Shown here: positions 6,894-13,514 of the stretch, piece after piece
How the letters are laid out: every line of letters starts with the position of its first letter
How positions within the stretch are numbered: position 1 is the first letter of the stretch
Source: CAJCIY01 sp036379355
GTDB lineage: Bacteria > Actinomycetota > Actinomycetes > Mycobacteriales > CAJCIY01
Direction: 5' to 3'
DNA: 21,404 bases
NCBI GenBank assembly: GCA_036379355.1
Contig: DASVGV010000119.1
Location: 1-21,404, forward strand
Translations under genes and position numbers: made by a program
The notes under the pieces: model-generated
What the model was told of the DNA's origin: nothing
What the model saw: only the letters and a program-made list of their open reading frames with translations
The model's database searches: none

Positions 6894-7826
6894 TCAGCGC
6901 AGCAGTGCGGTCAGCCGATCGGCGCCGATGTTCCCGCCGGAGAGAATGACGCCGACCGTCCGCCCGGCGACGTCCGGGACCTTGCCGGCGAGCAGCGCAG
7001 CCAGGCCGGCGGCGCCGCCCGGCTCGACCACCTGGTGCAGCCGGTCGAGCGCGAACCGTACGGCGTCGACCAGCTCTCCGTCGGTGACCGCGACGACCCC
7101 GGCGGCCCGTGCCGACACGATCGGCCAGGTCAGCTCTCCCGGCGCGACCGTGGCGAGGCTGTCCGCCACGGTCTGCGGCTGACTGATCGCGATCCGCCGG
7201 CCCGCGGCGAGGGAGCGGACCCAGTCGTCCCCGGCGGTCGGCTCGACCCCGTAGGTCCGGACTCGGTCCGGCGTGGCAAGCAGCGAGCCGGCGAGCAGCC
7301 CGCCCCCGCCCAGCGGGACGACGAGCACGTCGAGGTCGTGGTCGGCGCACAGTTCGAGAGCGGCGGTTCCCTGGCCGGCGATGACGTCCGGGTCGTCGAA
7401 CGGCGCGACGAGATGCGCACCGGACTTCGCGGCCACGCGCGCGGCGATCGCGACGCGATCGCCGGTCGCCCGGTCGTACTCGACGACGGTGGCTCCGTAG
7501 CCCTCGGTAGCAGCCCGCTTCGCGGCAGGCGCGTCGCTGGGCATCACGATGGTCGCCGGCGAGCCGCGCAGCCGCGCGGCGAGGGCCACCGCCTGGGCGT
7601 GGTTCCCCGACGAGTAGGCGACGACGGGCGTACCCGGAGCGAGCCGGCTGATCGCGTGGAAGGCGCCGCGGAACTTGAAGGCGCCGACCCGTTGCAGGTG
7701 TTCAGATTTCATCAGCACGCGTGCGCCGATGCGCGCGTCCAGCGTCCGGCTGGTCAGCACCGGCGTGCGGTGCGCGACGCCGTCCAGCACGGTGGCAGCG
7801 GCCACCACGTCGGCGCGGCTGATCAG
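6894..7826 (-). CDS. PLP-dependent serine/threonine dehydratase (IlvA/TdcB-like, no regulatory domain)
   Basis: A fold-type II PLP enzyme, likely deaminating L-Thr or L-Ser to the 2-oxoacid. The PLP lysine is Lys51 in AFKFRGA, SSGNHAQA (72-79) binds the substrate carboxylate, GGGG (173-176) binds the phosphate and SGGN (297-300) lies at the pyridine end. At 310 residues it has the catalytic domain only and lacks the C-terminal ACT-like domain of biosynthetic IlvA, so it is closer to catabolic dehydratases or serine/threonine racemase-like proteins. The frame has no ATG, GTG or TTG near the expected N-terminus. A CTG at 7826 overlaps the rny stop as CTGA and follows GAGG at 7 nt; starting there restores the first helix (ISRADVVAAA). 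A GTG at 7808 is the conventional alternative. Confidence 0.9.
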   Translation of the reverse strand: MISRADVVAAATVLDGVAHRTPVLTSRTLDARIGARVLMKSEHLQRVGAFKFRGAFHAISRLAPGTPVVAYSSGNHAQAVALAARLRGSPATIVMPSDAPAAKRAATEGYGATVVEYDRATGDRVAIAARVAAKSGAHLVAPFDDPDVIAGQGTAALELCADHDLDVLVVPLGGGGLLAGSLLATPDRVRTYGVEPTAGDDWVRSLAAGRRIAISQPQTVADSLATVAPGELTWPIVSARAAGVVAVTDGELVDAVRFALDRLHQVVEPGGAAGLAALLAGKVPDVAGRTVGVILSGGNIGADRLTALLR

Positions 7827-9268
7827 TGCGCGACCTCGCTGATCCGGGACTCGCGGACCACCGTCACCCGTACCTCTCCGGGATAGGTGACCTCCTCCTC
7901 GATGCGCTTGGCGACGATCCGGGCGATCTGGGCGGCCTCGTGGTCGTCGACGTGGTCGGGACGCACCAGCACGCGCAGCTCGTGACCGGCGTTCATCGCG
8001 TAGACCTTGTCCACCCCCGGTTGTGCCGCGGCGATCCGCTCGATCGCGGCGAGCCGCTCGGCGTAGGCGCCGGCGGCCTCGGTCCGGGCTCCCGGCCGCC
8101 CTCCGGAACACGCGTCGCTGGCCTGGACGAGAAAGGCCTCGACCGTACGGGGGGCGACCTCGTTGTGGTGGGCCTCGATGGCGTGGGCGACCGCCTCGGA
8201 CTCGCCGTAGCGCCGCGCCAGGTCGGCACCGACGATCGCGTGGCTGCCGGGAACCTCGTGGGTGAGCGCCTTGCCGATGTCGTGCAGAAACGCGGCCCGG
8301 GTGACGAGCGGCACGTCGGCGCCGATCTCGGCGGCGAGGGTACGGGCGATCGCGGCGCTCTCGACCAGGTGCGCGAGCACGTTCTGGCCGTAACTGGTCC
8401 GGAACCGCAGGGTGCCCAGGTGCCGGCGCAACACGTCGTGCAGGTCACTCACGCCGACCGCGATCAGGGCGTCGTCGGCAGCCTGCCGGGCGACGTCGTC
8501 GACCTGCGTCAGCGCCTGCGCGTACGCCTCCTCGATCCGCTGCGGATGCACGCGACCGTCCGCGACCAGCGCCTCCAGCGCGCGTCGGGCGACCTCCCGC
8601 CGTACGGGGTCGAAGCACGACAGGAACACCGTGGGCGAGGTGTCGTCGACGATCACGTCGACGCCGGTCAGCTGCTCGAACGCGCGGATGTTGCGGCCTT
8701 CCTTGCCGATGATGCGGCCCTTGTAGTCGTCGGCGGGCAGCGGTACTGCCACCAGCGCCGACTCCCGCGTCGCCGGGGTCGCCACCCGCTGCACCGCCGT
8801 CGCCACCACCGCCCGCGCGGTCGCCTCGGCGGCCTCGGTCGCGTCCGCCTCGATGCGCCGGGCACGGAGCATGCCGACGCGCCGGCCCTCCGCTTCGACG
8901 GAGGCGATGATCTCGGCCCTGGCGCCGGCGGCGGAGATGCCGGCGATGCGCTCGCGTTCGGCGCCCAGTTCGGCGCGGACGTCCTGCTCCTGCTGCTGGA
9001 GCTGCCGGCGGTCGGCGTCGAGCGCCTCCCGGTCGGCCGCAAGCGCCTGCTGGTCCGCGGTGAGCGCCCGGCGGTCGGCCTCGAGCCGGGCCCGCTCGGC
9101 CTGCGTGGCGCGGTCCGTCTGCTCGGTGCGCAGGGCAAGAGCACGCGCCTCGCCCGCCAACGCGTCGCGTTGCCGGGCGACCCGCCCCGCGCGCAGCCAC
9201 AAGTCCGCCAGCACGACACCGACGGCGGCGACGAGGAGCACGAGAACGACGATGAGGAGGCTCGGCAC
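7823..9268 (-). CDS. rny: Ribonuclease Y
   Basis: Membrane-anchored endoribonuclease that initiates mRNA decay. The 481-residue protein has, in order: an N-terminal transmembrane helix (3-23), a long Arg/Glu/Ala/Gln-rich coiled coil (about 28-165), a KH domain with the GKEG loop (188-191, in GRIIGKEGRNIRAFE), and an HD domain with His329-Asp330 in AFLHDIGKA, plus the HH pair at 367-368. The C-terminus, TYPGEVRVTVVRE, is typical of the family. It is slightly shorter than Bacillus RNase Y (about 520 residues), the difference being in the coiled coil. The GTG start follows a strong GAGGAGG (9274-9280) at 5 nt. It lies 58 bp downstream of recX and overlaps the dehydratase gene by 4 bp. Confidence 0.96.
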   Translation of the reverse strand: MPSLLIVVLVLLVAAVGVVLADLWLRAGRVARQRDALAGEARALALRTEQTDRATQAERARLEADRRALTADQQALAADREALDADRRQLQQQEQDVRAELGAERERIAGISAAGARAEIIASVEAEGRRVGMLRARRIEADATEAAEATARAVVATAVQRVATPATRESALVAVPLPADDYKGRIIGKEGRNIRAFEQLTGVDVIVDDTSPTVFLSCFDPVRREVARRALEALVADGRVHPQRIEEAYAQALTQVDDVARQAADDALIAVGVSDLHDVLRRHLGTLRFRTSYGQNVLAHLVESAAIARTLAAEIGADVPLVTRAAFLHDIGKALTHEVPGSHAIVGADLARRYGESEAVAHAIEAHHNEVAPRTVEAFLVQASDACSGGRPGARTEAAGAYAERLAAIERIAAAQPGVDKVYAMNAGHELRVLVRPDHVDDHEAAQIARIVAKRIEEEVTYPGEVRVTVVRESRISEVAH

Positions 9269-9326
9269 GGCTGCCTCCTCGTCCCGTCGCGGGCGGACGT
9301 CGAGCTAGGAGCGTCTCACACGAGGG

Positions 9327-9941
9327 TCACGGAGGCGGCGGATCGCCGTCCTCGAGGGCCTCGGCCCAGGTCTGCTGGTCGGCCTCGTCGACGCCGATCA
9401 GCGCGTCCCCGAGGACCTCGCGGACAACCGAGAGCACCACGGGAGGTGGGTAGCCGCGCCGGGTGAGCAGGGCGGCCAGCCGGCGTTCGGCGACGGCCCG
9501 GTCGTGACCACGTTGCGCGGGCAGTCGCTGCCGGGCCAGCGCCAGGGCGGCGGCCCGGACGTCGTCGGGCGCAGCGGCGTAGGCGACCTCGCGGGCGAGC
9601 GCCCGGTCGATCCCCTGCCGCTGCAGTGCGTCGGCGATGGCACGCGGGCCCTTCCGCCCGGCATGCCGGTCCGCGTAGGCCTGCGCGACGGCGCGGTCGT
9701 CGACGAGGCCCACGGCGACCAGCCGTCCGACGACCGTGTCGATCACGGCCGGATCGACGCCGCGACGGCGCAGCGCTTCGGTGAGCCCGCTGCGGGTGCG
9801 GGACCGCGTTGCCAGCAACGCAAGGCAGTGTTCGCGGGCCGCGTCGACGGCCCGCTCCTCGGCGGCTTCGGCCATCTCGTCGTCCACCACCCGCAAGTGG
9901 CGCGGCCGAGCACCACCTGCGGGCTCGTGACGCGCGCCCAC
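9327..9941 (-). CDS. recX: Regulatory protein RecX
   Basis: RecX binds RecA filaments and inhibits recombinase and coprotease activity, limiting SOS. The 204-residue protein shows the three-helix repeats of the family: EHCLALLATRSRTRSGLTEALRRRGV, then RLVAVGLVDDRAVAQAYADRH and GPRAIADALQRQGI. The core begins near residue 28; the first 22 residues have weaker codon bias, so an internal ATG at 9875 is a possible start. I keep the GTG at 9941 because it directly abuts the recA stop (TAG then GTG, no gap), as expected for translational coupling in a recA-recX operon. The tail ends in four prolines. Confidence 0.93.
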   Translation of the reverse strand: MGARHEPAGGARPRHLRVVDDEMAEAAEERAVDAAREHCLALLATRSRTRSGLTEALRRRGVDPAVIDTVVGRLVAVGLVDDRAVAQAYADRHAGRKGPRAIADALQRQGIDRALAREVAYAAAPDDVRAAALALARQRLPAQRGHDRAVAERRLAALLTRRGYPPPVVLSVVREVLGDALIGVDEADQQTWAEALEDGDPPPP

Positions 9942-11015
9942 CTAGAAGTCGACCGGCACCGGGGCGAGCGCCTCCTCGTCGAGGTCGGCGGTCGTCAGGT
10001 CCACCGTGTCGGTCGTGACGCCGATGCCGAGCTTCTCCTTGATCTGCCGCTCGATCTCGTCGGCGAGGTCGGGGTTGTCGCGCAGGAACTGCCGCGCGTT
10101 CTCCTTGCCCTGACCGAGCTGGTCGCCCTCGTAGGTGTACCAAGCGCCGGACTTGCGCACGAATCCGTGCTCCACGCCCATGTCGATCAGGCCCCCTTCG
10201 CGGCTGATCCCGGCGCCGTACACGATGTCCATCTCGGCCTGCCGGAACGGCGGGGAGAGCTTGTTCTTGACCACCTTGACCCGGGTGCGGTTGCCGACCG
10301 CGTCGGCCCCGTCCTTCAGCGTCTCGATGCGCCGGACGTCGAGCCGGATCGACGAGTAGAACTTCAGCGCCTTGCCCCCCGAGGTGGTTTCGGGGCTGCC
10401 GAACATCACGCCGATCTTCTCGCGCAGCTGGTTGATGAAGATCGCGGTCGTCCCGGAGGCGTTGAGCGCACCGGTGATCTTCCGGAGGGCCTGGCTCATC
10501 AGCCGGGCCTGGAGGCCGACGTGACTGTCGCCCATCTCGCCCTCGATCTCGGCACGGGGAACGAGCGCGGCGACCGAGTCAACGACGACGATGTCGAGCG
10601 CGCCCGATCGGATCAGCATGTCCATGATCTCGAGCGCCTGCTCACCGGTGTCGGGCTGGCTGACCAGCAGGGCGTCGGTGTCGACGCCGAGCGCCTTGGC
10701 GTAGACGGGGTCGAGCGCGTGTTCCGCGTCGATGAAGGCGGCGATGCCGCCCGCCGCCTGCGCGTTGGCCACCGCGTGCAGCGCGACGGTCGTCTTGCCC
10801 GACGACTCCGGACCGTAGATCTCCACGATGCGGCCGCGCGGAAGGCCCCCGATGCCCAGTGCGACGTCGAGCGCGATCGAGCCCGTCGGGATCACCTGGA
10901 TGGGCGGGCGGGTGTCATCGCCGAGGCGCATGACCGAGCCCTTGCCGAACTGCTTGTCGATGTGCGCGAGAGCGGCCTCCAGTGCCTTCTCGCGGTCTTG
11001 CGTGGCTCCTGCCAT
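9942..11015 (-). CDS. recA: Recombinase RecA
   Basis: ATP-dependent strand-exchange protein and LexA coprotease. The 357-residue protein has Walker A GPESSGKTT at 68-76, the Walker B strand VVVDSVAALVPRAEIEGE, the L2 region FINQLREKIGVMFGSPETT, and an acidic C-terminus. Length is normal and I see no intein, unlike the Mycobacterium tuberculosis recA. Though the frame is open to 11129, the start is the ATG at 11015, preceded by GGAGG (overlapping GGGG) at about 6 nt and giving the family-typical N-terminus (DREKALEAAL). It heads recA-recX and possibly rny. The upstream region holds a LexA box at 11147-11160 and a candidate RecA-independent damage promoter at 11060-11082. Confidence 0.99.
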   Translation of the reverse strand: MAGATQDREKALEAALAHIDKQFGKGSVMRLGDDTRPPIQVIPTGSIALDVALGIGGLPRGRIVEIYGPESSGKTTVALHAVANAQAAGGIAAFIDAEHALDPVYAKALGVDTDALLVSQPDTGEQALEIMDMLIRSGALDIVVVDSVAALVPRAEIEGEMGDSHVGLQARLMSQALRKITGALNASGTTAIFINQLREKIGVMFGSPETTSGGKALKFYSSIRLDVRRIETLKDGADAVGNRTRVKVVKNKLSPPFRQAEMDIVYGAGISREGGLIDMGVEHGFVRKSGAWYTYEGDQLGQGKENARQFLRDNPDLADEIERQIKEKLGIGVTTDTVDLTTADLDEEALAPVPVDF

Positions 11016-11059
11016 GACACCCCTCCGGGTCTCGAGTTCCAGCCGGACGATCTGCGGTG

Positions 11060-11082
11060 ACGTTAGGGCCCGGGTCCGACCT
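11060..11082 (-). promoter_or_regulatory. Candidate PafBC/RecA-NDp-type promoter of recA
   Basis: The mycobacterial RecA-independent damage promoter is described as TTGTCRGTG-N8-TAN3T. Here the minus strand reads AGGTCGGAC, 8 nt, then TAACGT (11065-11060). The spacing is exact and the GTCGG core matches, but the first two and last two bases of the upstream half differ (5 of 9 match). The transcription start would be near 11053, giving a 5' UTR of roughly 38 nt to the recA ATG. Even without PafBC, TAACGT is a good -10. Confidence 0.35.
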
Positions 11083-11094
11083 TGCGATGGGGAC

Positions 11095-11136
11095 CCAGGC
11101 GATCTGTGGACACCCGTCTCGGTGCCCACAGCCTGG
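11095..11136. repeat. Large imperfect inverted repeat in recA/adaA-alkA intergenic region
   Basis: CCAGGC (11095-11100) pairs with GCCTGG (11131-11136), TGTGG (11105-11109) with CCACA (11126-11130), and CACC (11111-11114) with GGTG (11121-11124). This gives 15 pairs, interrupted by a GATC bulge and one A-C mismatch, around a 6-nt loop. There is no following T run on either strand, so it does not look like a terminator. It lies between the LexA box and the candidate recA promoter. Confidence 0.5.
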
Positions 11137-11146
11137 CACGCTCGGA

Positions 11147-11160
11147 CGAACAGACGTTCG
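11147..11160. promoter_or_regulatory. LexA (SOS) box between recA and adaA-alkA
   Basis: CGAACAGACGTTCG is a perfect 5+5 dyad with a 4-nt spacer and matches the actinobacterial/Gram-positive LexA consensus CGAAC-N4-GTTCG; the wider TCGAAC-N4-GTTCGA form has one mismatch. It is about 131 bp from the recA ATG and 91 bp from the adaA-alkA ATG, so it can repress recA and possibly both genes. Confidence 0.85.
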
Positions 11161-11251
11161 ATTCAGCATCCGACACGCCGACGAAACACACCGCTGCGGC
11201 GAGGGCCGAAACCCGCGAGTTCCCGTCCGATGCGCATGCCACCCTGAAGCC

Positions 11252-12739
11252 ATGCGCCCCCCGTTGCCGCGCCCCGACGCCCACGGCCTCGACCCCGACG
11301 CCTGCTACGCGGCCATCCACAGCCGCGACCGGCGCTTCGACGGACAGTTCGTGACGGCCGTGGCCACCACCGGCATCTACTGTCGCCCGTCGTGCCCGGC
11401 GCAGACGCCCGCCCGGGCCAACGTCCGCTTCCTCGGCTCACCGGCAGCCGCCCAGGCCGCCGGCTACCGCGCGTGCAAGCGCTGCCGGCCCGACGCCGCG
11501 CCTGGCTCCCCGCTCTGGGACGTCCGGGCCGACATCGTGGCCCGCGCCGTCCGGCTCGTCGACGACGGCGTCGTCGATCGGGCCGGTGTCGACGGGCTGG
11601 CACTGCGGCTGGGCTACTCCCCCCGGCAGCTGCGACGGCACCTCACGACCGAGCTCGGCGCGGGTCCGCTCGCCCTGGCTCGGGCACGGCGAGCCCAGAC
11701 CGCCCGCGCCCTGCTCGAGACGACCGGCCTGCCCGTGGTCGACGTCGCGTTCGCCGCCGGGTTCGGCAGCCTCCGCCAGTGCAACGACACGCTGCGGCAG
11801 GTCTACGCGAGCACCCCGTCCGCGCTGCGGGCCACCGCGGCCCGGCGGCGGGGTTCCGCGAGCCCCGGCACGCTGTCCCTCCGGCTCCCGTACCGGGAGC
11901 CGTTCGACCTCGACGCCACCTTGGGCTTCCTCGCAGCGCACGCGATCGAGAGCGTCGAGAGCTGGGACGGGACGACGTACGCGCGGAGCCTGGCGCTTCC
12001 GCACGGGGATGGTGTGGTTGCCATCCGGGATGGCGGCGGCACCGTCGCGGTGCACCTCCGACTGGCGGACGTACGAGACCTGAGCACCGCGGTCAGCCGG
12101 GTCCGCCGGCTGCTGGACCTCGACGCGGACCCGGCGGCCGTCGACGCGTCTCTCGCCGCCGATCCGGCGTTGGCCCCGCTCGTCGCCCGGTTCCCCGGCG
12201 GCCGGCTGGTCGGCTCGGTCGACGCCGCCGAGACCGCCCTGCGCACCCTGCTCGGCCAGCAGGTGTCGTTGGCGGCCGGTCGCCGCCTCGGCCGGCTTCT
12301 GGTCGAGCGGTGCGGGCGGCCGCTCGCGGACCCCGTCGCCGGTGTGACGCACGTGTTCCCGGCGGCCGCCACGGTGGCCGACCTGGACCCGGCCACGCTG
12401 CCGATGCCCCGCGCGCGCGGGCGAGCCCTCGTCACCCTCGCCGCCGCCCTCGCCGGGGGGCTCGACCTCGGACCGGGAGCCGACCGGGACGCCGCCGAGG
12501 CAGCCCTGCTCGCGCTGCCGGGCGTCGGTCCCTGGACGGCCCGGCTCGTGCGGATGCGGGGGCTCGGCGACCCCGACGTGCTTCTCGCCGAGGACCTGGC
12601 CGTACGCCACGCGGCGGCCGCCGTCGGCCTCCCCCCCGACGCGCGCGCCCTCCACGCCCGAAGCGCCACGTGGCGGCCGTGGCGCTCGTACGCGAGCGGC
12701 CTGCTGTGGTCGCACTACCTCGCCCGGGAGGCGGCATGA
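11252..12739 (+). CDS. alkA: Fused Ada N-domain / AraC regulator / AlkA 3-methyladenine DNA glycosylase
   Basis: A three-part adaptive-response protein of 495 residues. Residues about 15-85 form the Ada zinc domain with Cys44, Cys48, Cys75 and Cys78 (YCRPSC and CKRC). Cys44 aligns with the phosphotriester-accepting Cys38 of E. coli Ada, so this part senses methylated DNA. Residues 90-195 are an AraC-type double HTH. From 207 on lies AlkA: the N-terminal domain, then the HhH-GPD fold with ALPGVGPWTA (421-430) and the catalytic Asp448 in LAEDLAV. The same fusion (496 residues) followed by ogt occurs in M. tuberculosis (Rv1317c-Rv1316c). The ATG at 11252 has only a weak GAAG upstream. The stop overlaps the ogt start as ATGA. 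It faces recA across a LexA box, but its own autoregulation through methylated Ada is expected. Confidence 0.96.
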   Translation: MRPPLPRPDAHGLDPDACYAAIHSRDRRFDGQFVTAVATTGIYCRPSCPAQTPARANVRFLGSPAAAQAAGYRACKRCRPDAAPGSPLWDVRADIVARAVRLVDDGVVDRAGVDGLALRLGYSPRQLRRHLTTELGAGPLALARARRAQTARALLETTGLPVVDVAFAAGFGSLRQCNDTLRQVYASTPSALRATAARRRGSASPGTLSLRLPYREPFDLDATLGFLAAHAIESVESWDGTTYARSLALPHGDGVVAIRDGGGTVAVHLRLADVRDLSTAVSRVRRLLDLDADPAAVDASLAADPALAPLVARFPGGRLVGSVDAAETALRTLLGQQVSLAAGRRLGRLLVERCGRPLADPVAGVTHVFPAAATVADLDPATLPMPRARGRALVTLAAALAGGLDLGPGADRDAAEAALLALPGVGPWTARLVRMRGLGDPDVLLAEDLAVRHAAAAVGLPPDARALHARSATWRPWRSYASGLLWSHYLAREAA

Positions 12740-13260
12740 TCACGACGGACACGGCGACGACGTACACCGCGACGGTCGACAGTCCGGTGGGCCCGATCAC
12801 GCTCTGCGGGCACGAGGTGCCGGACGGCTTCGCGATCACCCGGCTCGGCTTCGGCGAGGACCGGCACGGTCCTCGCGACCGCAGCGGCTGGGTCCGCGAC
12901 GACACCCGGTTCGCCGCCGCTGCCGCGCAGCTGCGGGAGTTCTTCGCCGGGGAGCGCCGCGAGTTCGACCTGCGGCTGGACCCGGCGGGAACCCCGTTCC
13001 AGCAGCGGGTCTGGGCGGTGCTGCGCCAGATCCCGTACGGCGAGACGCGGTCGTACGCGGACATCGCGGTGGCGCTGGGAAGCCCGACCGCCACCCGTGC
13101 GGTCGGCGCGGCGAACGGGCGCAACCCGATCGGCATCGTCGTGCCCTGCCACCGGGTCGTCGGCGCGAACGGGTCACTCACCGGGTACGCCGGCGGGATC
13201 GAGAACAAGCGGTGGCTGCTCGAGCACGAGCGGCGGGTCGCCGGGGCCGTCCTGTTCTGA
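12736..13260 (+). CDS. ogt: Methylated-DNA--protein-cysteine methyltransferase (O6-alkylguanine transferase)
   Basis: Suicide repair enzyme that moves alkyl groups from O6-guanine (and O4-thymine) to its own cysteine. The 174-residue protein has the acceptor Cys138 in IVVPCHRVV, the HTH recognition segment GETRSYADIA, RAVGAANGRNP (with the Arg finger candidate Arg121) and GYAGGIENKRWLL at the end of the fold. It begins at an ATG overlapping the alkA stop (ATGA) and preceded by GGGAGG, so translation is probably coupled. Its 3' end is 7 bp from the stop of the convergent DUF3046 gene. Confidence 0.97.
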   Translation: MITTDTATTYTATVDSPVGPITLCGHEVPDGFAITRLGFGEDRHGPRDRSGWVRDDTRFAAAAAQLREFFAGERREFDLRLDPAGTPFQQRVWAVLRQIPYGETRSYADIAVALGSPTATRAVGAANGRNPIGIVVPCHRVVGANGSLTGYAGGIENKRWLLEHERRVAGAVLF

Positions 13261-13267
13261 CAGTCGG

Positions 13268-13462
13268 TCAGCGCTCGCGGGCGGGCAGCTCGAAGTGGGC
13301 CCAGACGGCCCGCCAGACCGCCTGCGCGTCCTCGCCCGCGTCCAGAGCCTCGTGCACGGTCCGGCTCCCGAGCTCCTCGATCACCTGGTCACGGGCCACC
13401 GAGTCGGCGTAGCCCGCGCCGAACGCCCGGTCCATGCGCTGCCAGAAGTCCGTGAGCCGCAC
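13268..13462 (-). CDS. DUF3046 family small protein
   Basis: A 64-residue protein with the full DUF3046 pattern: RLTDFWQRMDRAFG at the start, then YADSVARDQVIEELGSRTV, then AGEDAQAVWRAVWAHFELPARER. The family is restricted to actinobacteria and is usually found next to recA and lhr; function unknown. The start is the GTG at 13462, which gives the family's N-terminus; the longer open frame upstream is not coding because it would run into lhr. TAGTGT ends 7 nt before the GTG, suggesting a leaderless mRNA. It is divergent from lhr (52 bp between starts) and separated from recA by the alkA-ogt operon. Confidence 0.93.
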   Translation of the reverse strand: MRLTDFWQRMDRAFGAGYADSVARDQVIEELGSRTVHEALDAGEDAQAVWRAVWAHFELPARER

Positions 13463-13469
13463 GCCGACG

Positions 13470-13475
13470 ACACTA
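13470..13475 (-). promoter_or_regulatory. Candidate -10 element for leaderless DUF3046 mRNA
   Basis: TAGTGT on the minus strand, 7 nt before the GTG start at 13462. No -35 box recognised. Lies in the 52-bp gap to lhr. Confidence 0.45.
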
Positions 13476-13514
13476 GAGGGCCCCGGTGTCGTACCCGAGT
13501 CGGAAGATGACCCC

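Noticed and set aside
7826..9466. A 546-codon plus-strand open frame opposite rny
   Set aside because: Mirror of the rny coiled coil and HD domain; composition is shadow-like.
11016..11129. N-terminal extension of RecA by 38 residues
   Set aside because: The extension covers the promoter region; the ATG at 11015 has a good ribosome-binding site and the family N-terminus.
11057..11251. N-terminal extension of the Ada/AlkA fusion
   Set aside because: It would run through the LexA box and hairpin; the ATG at 11252 gives the length of the known fusion.
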